8,382 bases of DNA from Gemmatimonadota bacterium (GCA_019348265.1 JAHWJV010000139.1:1-8382), one strand, 5' to 3'; shown: positions 1 through 6,556, counted from the stretch's first letter. Notes: generated by a model not told the origin, from the sequence alone. A program made the numbers and translations.

Positions 1-593
1 AGGCGCCTGTCGGCCTCCGCCCGGTCGGACGGGATGCTTACGAGCGTCCACGCGACGAGCTCCAGCTCACCAAGCATGACGCCGGCGTTCACGAAAGGCT
101 CGAACTCGTAGACGCCGCCCTCCGCGTCTCCGTCCTCATGTCTCTCCACCGCCGTGTGCTCCTCGGCGTGGTCATGGCCGCCACCCGTGGGGAGTCCCAC
201 CGACAGGCCGTAGCCCAGAAGCACGCCTCGCCGGGCGAGCGCGTAGTTTGCAAACTTGAAGAGGAGGTGGGTATCGCCGAGCTCCGCGGCCGCGGGATCC
301 AGATGAACGCCCGCCTCGATGCTGAACGTCCGACGGAACGCATACTCCGCCTCCAGCTCCAGCTCAGTCTCGGAGCCGGGATCGCGAAGGATGTAGTCCA
401 GGCGGACCTTGGTGTCCGGGGAGACGGACTCGGAGACCAGAGGGTGGACGAAATGCAGGACGCCATCATCCTCGTGGGTATGATCGGCGCCGTGCTCTTG
501 CGCCGCCAACTCGCGAGCCAGCGTGCAGGCGGCGAGTAGAAATAGGGGAGCGATGGAACGCCCCCGATTGATGAACGCGGAGAACGAGTTCAC
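1..593 (-). CDS. Exported, probably outer-membrane beta-barrel protein (partial, C-terminus off window)
   Basis: The reading frame is open from a GTG at 593 to the left edge (197 residues, no stop). The start is supported by a GGAGG Shine-Dalgarno (601-605 on the plus strand as CCTCC) seven bases upstream. Residues 1-31 look like a signal peptide: Arg10 and Arg12, a hydrophobic stretch SIAPLFLLAACTLA, then LAAQ as a possible cleavage site. LAAC at 20-23 also fits a lipobox, so a lipoprotein is possible. The mature part alternates charged/polar and hydrophobic residues in short strands (for example VRLDYIL, LELEAEYAF, FSIEAGVHL, LLGYGLSVGLPTGG), as in outer-membrane barrels of the 'transporter'/porin-like type. 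Two His-rich patches stand out: 34-40 (HGADHTH) and 140-152 (HDHAEEHTAVERH). They suggest metal contact, which is inference. It lies 102 bp downstream of the His/Cys-rich gene on the same strand. The exact family is not recognised. Confidence 0.7.
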   Translation of the reverse strand, partial: MNSFSAFINRGRSIAPLFLLAACTLARELAAQEHGADHTHEDDGVLHFVHPLVSESVSPDTKVRLDYILRDPGSETELELEAEYAFRRTFSIEAGVHLDPAAAELGDTHLLFKFANYALARRGVLLGYGLSVGLPTGGGHDHAEEHTAVERHEDGDAEGGVYEFEPFVNAGVMLGELELVAWTLVSIPSDRAEADRR

Positions 594-600
594 GGGTCTG

Positions 601-605
601 CCTCC
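601..605 (-). promoter_or_regulatory. Shine-Dalgarno GGAGG deciding the GTG start at 593
   Basis: On the minus strand GGAGG is followed by seven bases (CAGACCC) and then GTG. This is the clearest ribosome binding site in the window. It supports a gene in this frame rather than the overlapping open frames at 138-539 (plus) and 89-469 (minus). Confidence 0.6.
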
Positions 606-695
606 AGGCAATCGTGAGACGATCGCCAACCTCGGGCAGCCGATCGGACGGATCCGACGATCTACACGGGGCAGCGGGCGGTGACTACGGTTGTC

Positions 696-1100
696 TCAGT
701 TGACTGGAGGTGGCGCCGTCTTGTAGGGCTGGAAAAAAGCGAGTTCGATCAGGTGCGGATGGTCCGCCCCGCTGCATCCGACAGTGGTCCCGGTGAAGAG
801 GAGCCTGGCCGAGTGGCCGGCGGGCGAATCGCTCGGAAGGGTGGCTTCGCCCGCGTGGCAGGGGCCGGAGCAGGTACACGGCCCGGAGCCGTCGCCGTGA
901 GGTTCCGACTTTCCGGAGTGCTCCGCCGCGTCCTGTAGACTGTGAAGGTGAGTCGCGACTGGCGACCCATGCTGTGGCGGGCTCGCGGCTTCTGGCGATC
1001 CATGGTGCGCACAGGTATTCGCCCCCAGTGCCTCGCTCATCCTGGGGAAGAGCAAGGCGACAACAAGGGTGATCAGGCGCATCGCTCTTGATCGCTTCAC
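696..1100 (-). CDS. Small exported His/Cys-rich protein, possible metal binder
   Basis: This is a 134-residue protein. Residues 1-28 form a signal peptide: basic MKRSRAMR, then hydrophobic LITLVVALLF, then a small-residue region ending near ALGA. The rest is low in hydrophobics and rich in His (11) and Cys (5). A compact motif CTCSGPCH lies at 75-82, with further His at 32, 33, 44, 51, 53, 61 and 68. The C-terminus ends in a Pro-rich QPYKTAPPP segment. I chose the GTG at 1100, which has GAGGG four bases upstream; an internal ATG at 1082 lacks a ribosome site. Other frames over this stretch are Arg/Pro-rich and lack a signal peptide. The composition suggests binding of a soft metal such as copper, but this is inferred from composition only and no named family is recognised. 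It precedes the His-patch barrel gene and may be co-transcribed with it. Confidence 0.6.
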   Translation of the reverse strand: MKRSRAMRLITLVVALLFPRMSEALGANTCAHHGSPEAASPPQHGSPVATHLHSLQDAAEHSGKSEPHGDGSGPCTCSGPCHAGEATLPSDSPAGHSARLLFTGTTVGCSGADHPHLIELAFFQPYKTAPPPVN

Positions 1101-1135
1101 CGGACCCTCGAGCGGCGGTCACTGTCCATCCCGGC

Positions 1136-1164
1136 AGATTAGCGCGTCGATGACACCCTGACAA
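1136..1164 (-). promoter_or_regulatory. Candidate sigma70-like promoter for the minus-strand gene pair
   Basis: Read on the minus strand, TTGTCA (1159-1164) and TAATCT (1136-1141) are separated by 17 bases. The -35 matches TTGACA at five of six positions, the -10 only at three of six. A start of transcription near 1128 would leave a short leader before the GTG at 1100. It sits in the 122-bp gap between two divergent genes, where a promoter is expected. Confidence 0.35.
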
Positions 1165-1172
1165 CCTGGGTG
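1154..1172. repeat. Inverted repeat CACCC-N9-GGGTG over the candidate -35
   Basis: Perfect 5-bp arms at 1154-1158 and 1168-1172 flank nine bases that contain the -35 element of the candidate minus-strand promoter. The placement would suit an operator. The arms are short, so chance is possible, and no T-run follows closely enough to make it a terminator. Confidence 0.25.
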
Positions 1173-1222
1173 ATACAGATGTTGGTTTTTCCCGTCCCGC
1201 TCACGGCTACCCCCGGCACCAC

Positions 1223-2389
1223 ATGACCCCGAACAGCCACCTCCGGCGTACCCGACGCCTGGTGAGCAACGCTCTCCGGATCAGGGCTATCGCGACCGCT
1301 GCTCGCTCGAGGGGGCGCGCGCCTGGCCGCCCCGGTAGTGGACGGCCCGGTCGCCGAAAAGGCGGACTGGCGCGTGACGTAATCGCCAGGGCGGGCGACT
1401 GCGCGGCCCCGGTTCGCCTTCTATTAACTCTCTTGCTCCCCCCGGCGTGCGCCCTCGCCCCGGCGTGCGCCGCCGCGCAGGCGGGCGCCTTCCGCGTGGC
1501 GGTGTTCGGCGACATGCCGTATACCACGCCGACGGACTCTCTCCGCGAGCCGAAGCTAGCGGCATACCGGGCGGTGCTCGACACCATCGCGGCGGAGCGC
1601 CTCGCTTTCGTCGTCCACGTCGGCGATCTGACCGGCACCGTCTGCAGTGATTCGATGCTCGCGCAGCGGGTCCGGGAGTTCGCGGCGATGCCCCACCCGC
1701 TGATCTACACCCCTGGCGACAACGAGTGGACCGATTGCGCCCGCGATGGCTACGACGCGATGGAGCGGCTCGCGAAGGTGCGCAGCCTGTTCACCTCCGG
1801 GCGGCAGAGCCTCGGCGCGCGGCGGATCCCGCTGGAGAGGCAGAGCGACGGCGGTGACTACGTAGGCTTTCCGGAGAACGCGCGCTGGCGCGCCGGCGGC
1901 GTGGTCTTCCTGACCCTGCACGTGGTCGGGACCAACAACAACCGGGGGAACGGCACGGAGGCCGGGGCGGAGTACCAGCTCCGCAACGCCGCCAACCTGG
2001 CGTGGCTCCGGGAGGGCTTCGAGGTGGCGCGCCGCGAGGGTGCTCCGGGAGTCGCCGTCTTCATGCAGGCCAACCTCTGGGTGCAGACCGCCGGGACCCG
2101 CCCCGCCGCGCCCACCGTGCCGAACGGCTTCACCGATCTGGTCGCCGAGCTGCAGCGGCTGGCGGTGGAGCTCGGGAAGCCCGTGGCGGTAGTGCACGGA
2201 GACACCCACTACTTCCGCATCGATCAGCCGGTCCTTCACCCACGCACCGGCCGCATCCTCACCAGCTTCACCCGCGTCGAGACCTTCGGCGACCCCAACT
2301 CCCACGCCGTGCTGATGAGCGTCGACCCCGCAGCTCCCAACCTCTTCCGATTCGAGCCCCTCGTCGTCCCCGCGAACCAGCTCCGCTGA
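1223..2389 (+). CDS. Exported calcineurin-like metallophosphoesterase
   Basis: The frame encodes up to 388 residues. The metallophosphatase motifs appear in order (numbered from 1223): VFGDMPY with Asp97, HVGDLTG with Asp135, PGDNEW with Asp166-Asn167, a central LHVVGTNNN, and GDTHYFR near the C-terminus. These are the usual ligands of a two-metal phosphoesterase centre. A hydrophobic stretch RLLLTLLLPPACALAPACAA at about 65-84 just before the catalytic domain looks like a signal peptide, so the enzyme probably acts in the periplasm or outside. The start is uncertain: 1223 puts about 64 Arg-rich residues ahead of the signal, which is abnormal. In-frame alternatives are GTG 1262 and a CTG at 1367, the latter preceded by AAAAGGCGGA and giving a normal signal peptide. 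The substrate cannot be told. The gene ends in three in-frame stops (TGA TAG TGA, 2387-2395) and converges on the oxidase gene. Confidence 0.8.
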   Translation: MTPNSHLRRTRRLVSNALRIRAIATAARSRGRAPGRPGSGRPGRRKGGLARDVIARAGDCAAPVRLLLTLLLPPACALAPACAAAQAGAFRVAVFGDMPYTTPTDSLREPKLAAYRAVLDTIAAERLAFVVHVGDLTGTVCSDSMLAQRVREFAAMPHPLIYTPGDNEWTDCARDGYDAMERLAKVRSLFTSGRQSLGARRIPLERQSDGGDYVGFPENARWRAGGVVFLTLHVVGTNNNRGNGTEAGAEYQLRNAANLAWLREGFEVARREGAPGVAVFMQANLWVQTAGTRPAAPTVPNGFTDLVAELQRLAVELGKPVAVVHGDTHYFRIDQPVLHPRTGRILTSFTRVETFGDPNSHAVLMSVDPAAPNLFRFEPLVVPANQLR

Positions 2390-2469
2390 TAGTGATCGAA
2401 TCGCGCAGAAAAGGGGGAAACTAGGCGCTTACGGAGGTGATCGCGTCGACGCACCCGCACGCGCGCTGC

Positions 2470-3864
2470 TCACTCGAACATCGCCGCGTAGTGCCTCCAC
2501 CACTCGCTCTGGAAGCGCAGGCCCGGGTCGTAGCGGTGCTTCAGGCGGAGGAACTCGGCGAACCGCGGGTAGCAGCGCTCGACCTGCTCGCGGGTGGCCG
2601 CGCGGTTGTACGTCAGGAAGAACGATCCGTCGAGGTCGATCGCCGCCTGGATCAGCTCGCGGAACACGCCGAGCGTATGGGCGATCCCCGCCGGCGTGTG
2701 GCGCGTGCGCAGGTTGAAGATGACGCAGGCGTAGTCCTCCCTCGCCCACGGCAGGAAGGAGAGTTCGTCTTTGCGGATCGCGCGGATCGTCCCGTAGATG
2801 TCCTCTGCGCCGCGATCTCGCAGCACGCGCCGGGAGCGCTCCATCAGCTCGAGCGCCTGCGCGGGCGGCGCGTACGTCTCCCCGATCACCAGCGACTCCG
2901 TCGGACGCGCCGACTCGTCATCCTTCCCTGCGAGCACCTCGACGTACGATGGAACGTAGGTGCTGAGCTGCATCAGGTCCGACCAGTAGACGTTTCCGTG
3001 CGTCGCCAGGTAGTGCTGGCTGTACGCCTGGAGCGCGCGGCGCTTGTCGGTCGCCGCGAGCCGCAGCAACGCGATCCACTGCTCGCGGCTGATCCCGGTG
3101 GAGAGGTCGGCGAGCGGCGCATCGTCGGGGGCGGGTCGATAGCAGGCCATCACCCCGCGCCGCAGAAAGTCCTCGTCAGTCGGGTCGATCGCGTGCTGGA
3201 AGTCCCCGTACAGGCACCCCTGCTCGACGCGGCGGTAGAAGGCCGAGGCCGCCTCCTCCACGTCCAGGATGTCGACCAGACGGCGGAGCTTCCGGCGCTC
3301 GCCGAGGCGGAGAGTCACGGTGGCGACGATCCCGAAGAGCCCGTATCCGCCGATCACCAGCGAGAAGAGCTCCGCGTTCTCGTCGCGCGAGCAGCGCACG
3401 ATCTCGCCGTCGGCGGTGACCAGGGTGAAGGCCTCCACGTCGTCGATGATGGGGCGCATCTGCAGGCCACGCCCATGGCCGTTCGCGGCTAGCGAGCCCC
3501 CGAGCGACAGGTCGTCGGCACCCGTCTGCTTCTGACGGATCCCCCAGCGGATCGCACCCTCCTGAAGGTCGTGCGTCGCGGCGATCACGTCAGGCCAGCA
3601 TGCCCCCGCCTCCATTTCCAGCAGGCCCCGCTCGCGGTCCAGACCCAGCGGCCGGCGCATCTCCCGCATGTCGATGAGCAGGCCCCCTTCCCGGAACTGC
3701 TGGCCTCCCATGGCGTGCCGCCCACCGGCGATGCACACCGGCAGCCGGCGCTCCACCGCGACCCGGAGCGCTGCTCGAAGCCCCTCCACGTCCCGCGGCC
3801 GGTGCACGAAAGCGACGCGCGTCGCGTTCAGTCGAGAATGGACGTCGTTGACGGGGGTGGACAT
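2470..3864 (-). CDS. FAD-linked oxidase (PCMH/VAO-type FAD-binding domain)
   Basis: This is a 464-residue flavoprotein. The N-terminal FAD-binding PCMH domain covers about residues 12-190. It shows HRPRDVEGLRAAL, then PVCIAGGRHAMGGQ with His50 at the position that often carries covalent 8-alpha-histidyl FAD in the VAO family. GADDLSLGGSLAANGHGRG (115-133) and IGGYGLFGIV (171-180) follow, the typical pyrophosphate-binding glycine loops. The remainder is the substrate domain, ending in LRFQSEWWRHYAAMF. There is no signal peptide, so the enzyme is cytosolic. Relatives oxidise alcohols, sugars, lactones or cytokinins; the substrate here cannot be read from sequence. The only start candidate that keeps the full PCMH domain is the ATG at 3864; its ribosome site is weak. 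It diverges from the carrier-protein operon across a 375-bp gap and is not clearly part of that pathway. Confidence 0.88.
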   Translation of the reverse strand: MSTPVNDVHSRLNATRVAFVHRPRDVEGLRAALRVAVERRLPVCIAGGRHAMGGQQFREGGLLIDMREMRRPLGLDRERGLLEMEAGACWPDVIAATHDLQEGAIRWGIRQKQTGADDLSLGGSLAANGHGRGLQMRPIIDDVEAFTLVTADGEIVRCSRDENAELFSLVIGGYGLFGIVATVTLRLGERRKLRRLVDILDVEEAASAFYRRVEQGCLYGDFQHAIDPTDEDFLRRGVMACYRPAPDDAPLADLSTGISREQWIALLRLAATDKRRALQAYSQHYLATHGNVYWSDLMQLSTYVPSYVEVLAGKDDESARPTESLVIGETYAPPAQALELMERSRRVLRDRGAEDIYGTIRAIRKDELSFLPWAREDYACVIFNLRTRHTPAGIAHTLGVFRELIQAAIDLDGSFFLTYNRAATREQVERCYPRFAEFLRLKHRYDPGLRFQSEWWRHYAAMFE

Positions 3865-3929
3865 AGCTCTGCTCGCGTAAGAGGTACCGAAACTGGAAGG
3901 CCGAAGGTTTAAGCTCGCCCTATCACCTG

Positions 3930-3949
3930 GTCGTCAACCCGTCGTCAAC
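3930..3949. repeat. Tandem 9-bp direct repeat GTCGTCAAC, 11-bp period
   Basis: GTCGTCAAC occurs at 3930-3938 and again at 3941-3949, separated by CC. On the minus strand each copy reads GTTGACGAC and holds a TTGAC core pointing towards the oxidase gene, 66 bp from its start. An 11-bp period is typical of sites bound by OmpR/PhoB-type response regulators (family knowledge). Its use here is inference. Confidence 0.4.
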
Positions 3950-4161
3950 GGGCTCGCGGGGCTACCGCGTGGTCCTACTGGGTGAACTTCGCGGCCGGGC
4001 TTCGAGTCGTTCCTGACGCGGCAGGCGCCGCCCCTCGGCCCCACCTCCACGCGTTGACGCGAAGTGAGCGACGACATGCAAAGTGCAAGGCGGAGCTTCG
4101 AGAGATCCGGGGTCAGGACGAACGGAGATCGCGCGCGCGGGCGGATTTACTCGGCGGCGGG

Positions 4162-4182
4162 TCACGTGTGTTTGGCACGTGA
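4162..4182. repeat. Perfect inverted repeat TCACGTG-N7-CACGTGA
   Basis: Seven-base arms at 4162-4168 and 4176-4182 flank TGTTTGG. Each arm contains the self-complementary CACGTG, with centres 14 bp apart. It lies 57 bp before the carrier-protein start codon, where an operator for a dimeric regulator would sit. It could also form a hairpin in a leader RNA, but no T-run follows. Confidence 0.4.
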
Positions 4183-4239
4183 AGTGCTTGTTGACGCCGG
4201 CAAACCGCGTGATCCGCAACAATTTTCCGCAGGCATTCC

Positions 4240-4491
4240 ATGACTGAGGAGATCCGCGCTATTCTGGGAACCACCGGATGGCTTCAGGCGGACGTCAGCA
4301 CGCTCGCGGACGGCGACGACCTCTACGCCGCGGGTCTGACGTCGCTTGCTTCCGTCAACCTGATGCTGGCGCTGGAAGACAAGTTCGACGTGGAGTTCCC
4401 GGAGCGGATGCTTCGTCGCAGGACGTTCGAGAGCATCGCGGCGATCCGCGGAGCCATCGCCGAGCTCGCGGGAGAGCAGGCGCCGGCGTGA
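4240..4491 (+). CDS. Acyl carrier protein-like carrier protein, probable partner of the aa:CP ligase
   Basis: This 83-residue protein fits a single four-helix carrier domain. The phosphopantetheine attachment site is Ser35 in AAGLTSLASVNLM, at the start of helix II. The usual DSL reads TSL here. Helix II continues LMLALEDKF, followed by DVEFPERML and a terminal helix SIAAIRGAIAEL, as in small ACPs. The ATG at 4240 gives full length; upstream GCAGG is a weak ribosome site. In Bradyrhizobium and related bacteria, stand-alone carrier proteins encoded beside amino acid:[carrier protein] ligases receive glycine or alanine on the phosphopantetheine thiol instead of a fatty acid (established for that family). 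The ligase two genes downstream makes the same role likely here. It needs a phosphopantetheinyl transferase encoded elsewhere. Its stop overlaps the next start (GTGA), so translation is probably coupled. Confidence 0.88.
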   Translation: MTEEIRAILGTTGWLQADVSTLADGDDLYAAGLTSLASVNLMLALEDKFDVEFPERMLRRRTFESIAAIRGAIAELAGEQAPA

Positions 4492-5645
4492 CGGCGCTGG
4501 AAAGGGCGCGTCGGGTCGGCTCCGAGGTCGCAGCGAAGTACGCGGACGCGGTCGACCGGGAGGCTCGCTTCCCCGGCGAGTCGCTCGCCGCGCTGAAGGA
4601 ATCACGGCTGCTGGGGATCATGGTGCCGACGGAGCTCGGCGGCGAGGGTGCTCCGCTGTCGGCGGTGATCGAGGTGTGCCATGTGCTGGGGCAGTACTGC
4701 GCTTCGACCGCGATGGTCTACGCGATGCACCAGATCCAGGTCGCCTGCTTCGTGCGACACGGCCTCCAATCCGAGTGGCACCGGGCGTTTCTCACGCGCT
4801 GCGCGGCTGAGCAGCTGCTGATAGCATCGGCCACTTCGGAAGCGGGGATCGGCGGCGACGTGCGCACCAGCTCGTGCGCGGTGGACCTCAACGGGGATCG
4901 CTTCTACCTGAAGAAGAACGCGACCGTCATCTCCTACGGCGACCACGCGGACGCGATCCTGGTGACGGCGCGTCGCACGCCGGATTCGCCCGCCTCCGAC
5001 CAGGTAATCGTGCTGGTGCTCCGCCCCGACTACCGCCTGGAGCAGACCAGCGGCTGGGACACGATGGGGATGCGGGGGACATGCAGCAACGGATACTGGC
5101 TGCATGCCTCCGGTTCGCCAGAGCAGGTGCTGCCGCTCTCGTTCGCCGACATCTCCGCCCAGACCATGCTCCCCACCTCGCACATCGCCTGGAGCAGCCT
5201 CTGGCTGGGGATCGCGACCGACGCGGTGGAGCGGGCGCGCGCCTTCATCCGCGCCGAAGCGCGTAAAAAGCCAGGCACCACGCCGCCCGGCGCGGTGCGG
5301 CTTGCCGAGGTGGTGGGAATGCTGCAGCAGATGAAGGCCGGCGTGGTGGCGGCGACGCGGCGCTACGAGGCGGCCATGCAGGAGCCCGAGGAGCTCACCT
5401 CGCTCTCCTTCGCCGTCGGGATGAACAGCCTTAAGACGACGGCGTCTCAGACCGCGGTGCAGGTGGTCAACCATGCTCTGCTGATCTGCGGGATCTATGG
5501 CTATCGCAACGACACCGACTACAGCCTCGGTCGACACCTGCGCGACACCCACTCGGCCGCGGTCATGGTGAGCAACGACCGCATCCTCGGGCACACGGCC
5601 AGCCTGCTGCTCGTGCAGAAACAGGACCCCGGTCTCTTCGCATGA
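4488..5645 (+). CDS. Acyl-CoA dehydrogenase-fold flavoprotein, likely acting on a carrier-protein thioester
   Basis: With the GTG at 4488, which overlaps the carrier-protein stop (GTGA), the protein has 385 residues, normal for the family. An upstream in-frame extension to 4278 is only the carrier gene in another frame. Seen in order: N-terminal helical domain with LGIMVPTELGGEG (42-54) and VCHVLGQYCASTAMVY; the beta domain with ASATSEAGIGGDV (113-125), LKKNATVISYGDHADAILVTA (split around 141-161), and GMRGTCSNGY (194-203); then a C-terminal helical domain with ICGIYGYRNDTDY and LRDTHSAAVM (351-360). Family members bind FAD and oxidise acyl thioesters, though some relatives are monooxygenases or N-oxygenases. 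By eye, neither usual catalytic Glu position is kept: the EGT site after the RD motif reads around VMVSND, and the isovaleryl-CoA-dehydrogenase-type position is Ser231/nearby. A different reaction is therefore possible. No signal peptide; cytosolic. Confidence 0.88.
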   Translation: MTALERARRVGSEVAAKYADAVDREARFPGESLAALKESRLLGIMVPTELGGEGAPLSAVIEVCHVLGQYCASTAMVYAMHQIQVACFVRHGLQSEWHRAFLTRCAAEQLLIASATSEAGIGGDVRTSSCAVDLNGDRFYLKKNATVISYGDHADAILVTARRTPDSPASDQVIVLVLRPDYRLEQTSGWDTMGMRGTCSNGYWLHASGSPEQVLPLSFADISAQTMLPTSHIAWSSLWLGIATDAVERARAFIRAEARKKPGTTPPGAVRLAEVVGMLQQMKAGVVAATRRYEAAMQEPEELTSLSFAVGMNSLKTTASQTAVQVVNHALLICGIYGYRNDTDYSLGRHLRDTHSAAVMVSNDRILGHTASLLLVQKQDPGLFA

Positions 5646-6554
5646 GCGCGGAAGCACAGGCGGCCTACCTCGCGGAGCTGATCGAAGCGGGTCTGCTCAT
5701 CGCCACCGGCGTGGAGGGTCTCTACGGCCGCAGCGGGGAGTTCGAAGCGGTGGTGGGCCGCATGGAAGTGCTGATCACGCGCTGGGGCAGCGGCGACGGC
5801 GCGGAGGTGATGCGCTTTCCCCCGGCCATCAGCCGGCGGCACTTCGAGGAGAGCGGCTACCTGAGGAGCTTCCCCCAGCTGGCGGGCACCGTCCACAGCT
5901 TCATGGGCGACGACCGCGAGTTCAAGTCGCTTCTCAGCGCGCTCGACCACGGTGATGATTGGACCGCCGGGCAGAAGCCGACGCAGATCGTGATGACGCC
6001 CGCCGCCTGCTACCCGATCTACCCGGTGCTGGCCCAGCGCGGCCCGCTGCCCAAAGACGGCGCCCTCGTCGACGTCCTCTCCTACTGCTTCCGGCACGAG
6101 CCGTCGAGCGATCCCGCCCGGATGCAGCTCTTCCGCCAGCGCGAGTACGTGCGGATCGGATCTCCGGAGCAGGTGATCGAGTTCCGGGACCGCTGGCTCG
6201 AGCGAGGGCAGCAGATGGTGGCGGCGCTGCAGGTGCCGCTCGAGGTGGAGCTCGCCACGGACGCCTTCTTCGGCAGAACGGGGAAGATGCTGGCGGCGAA
6301 CCAGCTCGATCAGGCGCTGAAGTTCGAGTCTCATCCCGATCACGAGCGAGGAGAAGCCCACCGCCTGTCTGAGCTTCAACTACCACCAGGACAAGTTCGG
6401 GCAGGCGTGGGGGATCGAGACGTACGACGGGCAGGTGGCGCACACTGCCTGCGTCGGCTTCGGCCTGGAGCGGATCGCGCTCGCGTTGTTCCGCCACCAC
6501 GGCTTCGACTACGCCGAGTGGCCGCTCATCGTCCGGGAGCTCCTGGACACCTGA
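5642..6554 (+). CDS. Amino acid:[carrier protein] ligase (class II synthetase-like), frameshifted
   Basis: The start ATG overlaps the preceding stop (ATGA). Residues 1-229 read in frame to QLDQALKFE. The family sequence then continues one frame over, with LIPITSEEKPTACLSF, NYHQDKFGQAWGI and the class II motif 3 GFGLERIALALF, ending at TGA 6552-6554 (about 303 residues in all). Upstream features include FPPAISRRHFEESGYLRSFP (58-77) and motif 2, YCFRHEPSSDPARMQLFRQREYVRIG in two parts (148-173). Characterised homologues in Bradyrhizobium resemble the catalytic core of archaeal-type seryl-tRNA synthetase without a tRNA-binding domain. They use ATP to load glycine or alanine on a carrier protein. 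Cys123, Glu168 and the Cys in HTACVGF match the expected zinc ligands. The frameshift could be a sequencing error or a real inactivation; the downstream half shows no other damage. Confidence 0.85.
6328..6333 (+). other. Frameshift site inside the ligase gene
   Basis: At AAGTTCGAGTCTCATCCC the frame carrying KFE must move forward one base to continue as LIPITSEEK. One extra T (about 6331) or two lost bases would explain it. There is no slippery heptamer, rare codon or stop codon here to suggest programmed shifting. The unshifted frame over 6332-6556 is Arg/Ala/Pro-rich and meets no stop, so it runs on into the DUF1839 frame. This creates an apparent 630-residue fusion that I regard as an artefact or a mutation. 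Confidence 0.8.
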
Positions 6555-6556
6555 GC

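Larger units (their letters stand above)
3865..4239. other. Non-coding divergent region between oxidase and carrier-protein operon
   Basis: I find no convincing gene in these 375 bases; the short open frames over it (3982-4182 plus, 3962-4222 minus) are Arg-rich and resemble nothing known. It must hold the promoters of both divergent units, but I see no strong -35/-10 pair. A TTGACG at 4191-4196 is well placed for the operon but lacks a good -10 at 16-18 bp. It contains a direct repeat (3930-3949), a small palindrome CGCGT-TG-ACGCG (4050-4061) and an inverted repeat (4162-4182). Confidence 0.5.

Noticed and set aside
138..539. Plus-strand open frame of 133 residues
   Set aside because: It lies antisense to the exported barrel-like protein, which has a strong ribosome site and signal peptide. 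This frame has neither and looks like a GC-rich shadow.
1154..1190. Rho-independent terminator (hairpin plus T-run)
   Set aside because: The stem is only five base pairs, and the T-run at 1185-1190 is 12 bases beyond it.
1556..2305. Minus-strand open frame of 249 residues
   Set aside because: It is antisense to the phosphoesterase, whose metal-ligand motifs are clear. The product has no recognisable domain.
2437..3492. Plus-strand open frame of 351 residues
   Set aside because: It is antisense to the FAD oxidase and rich in Arg, Val and His as expected from a shadow; the oxidase motifs are on the other strand.
4278..4487. N-terminal extension of the flavoprotein upstream of GTG 4488
   Set aside because: It overlaps the carrier protein in another frame, has Arg-rich composition, and would exceed the normal family length.
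6325..6345. Programmed ribosomal frameshift
   Set aside because: There is no slippery heptamer, no stop or hungry codon at the shift point, and no evident downstream hairpin.
5519..6379. Minus-strand open frame of 286 residues
   Set aside because: It runs antisense across the flavoprotein/ligase junction and contains no family motif.
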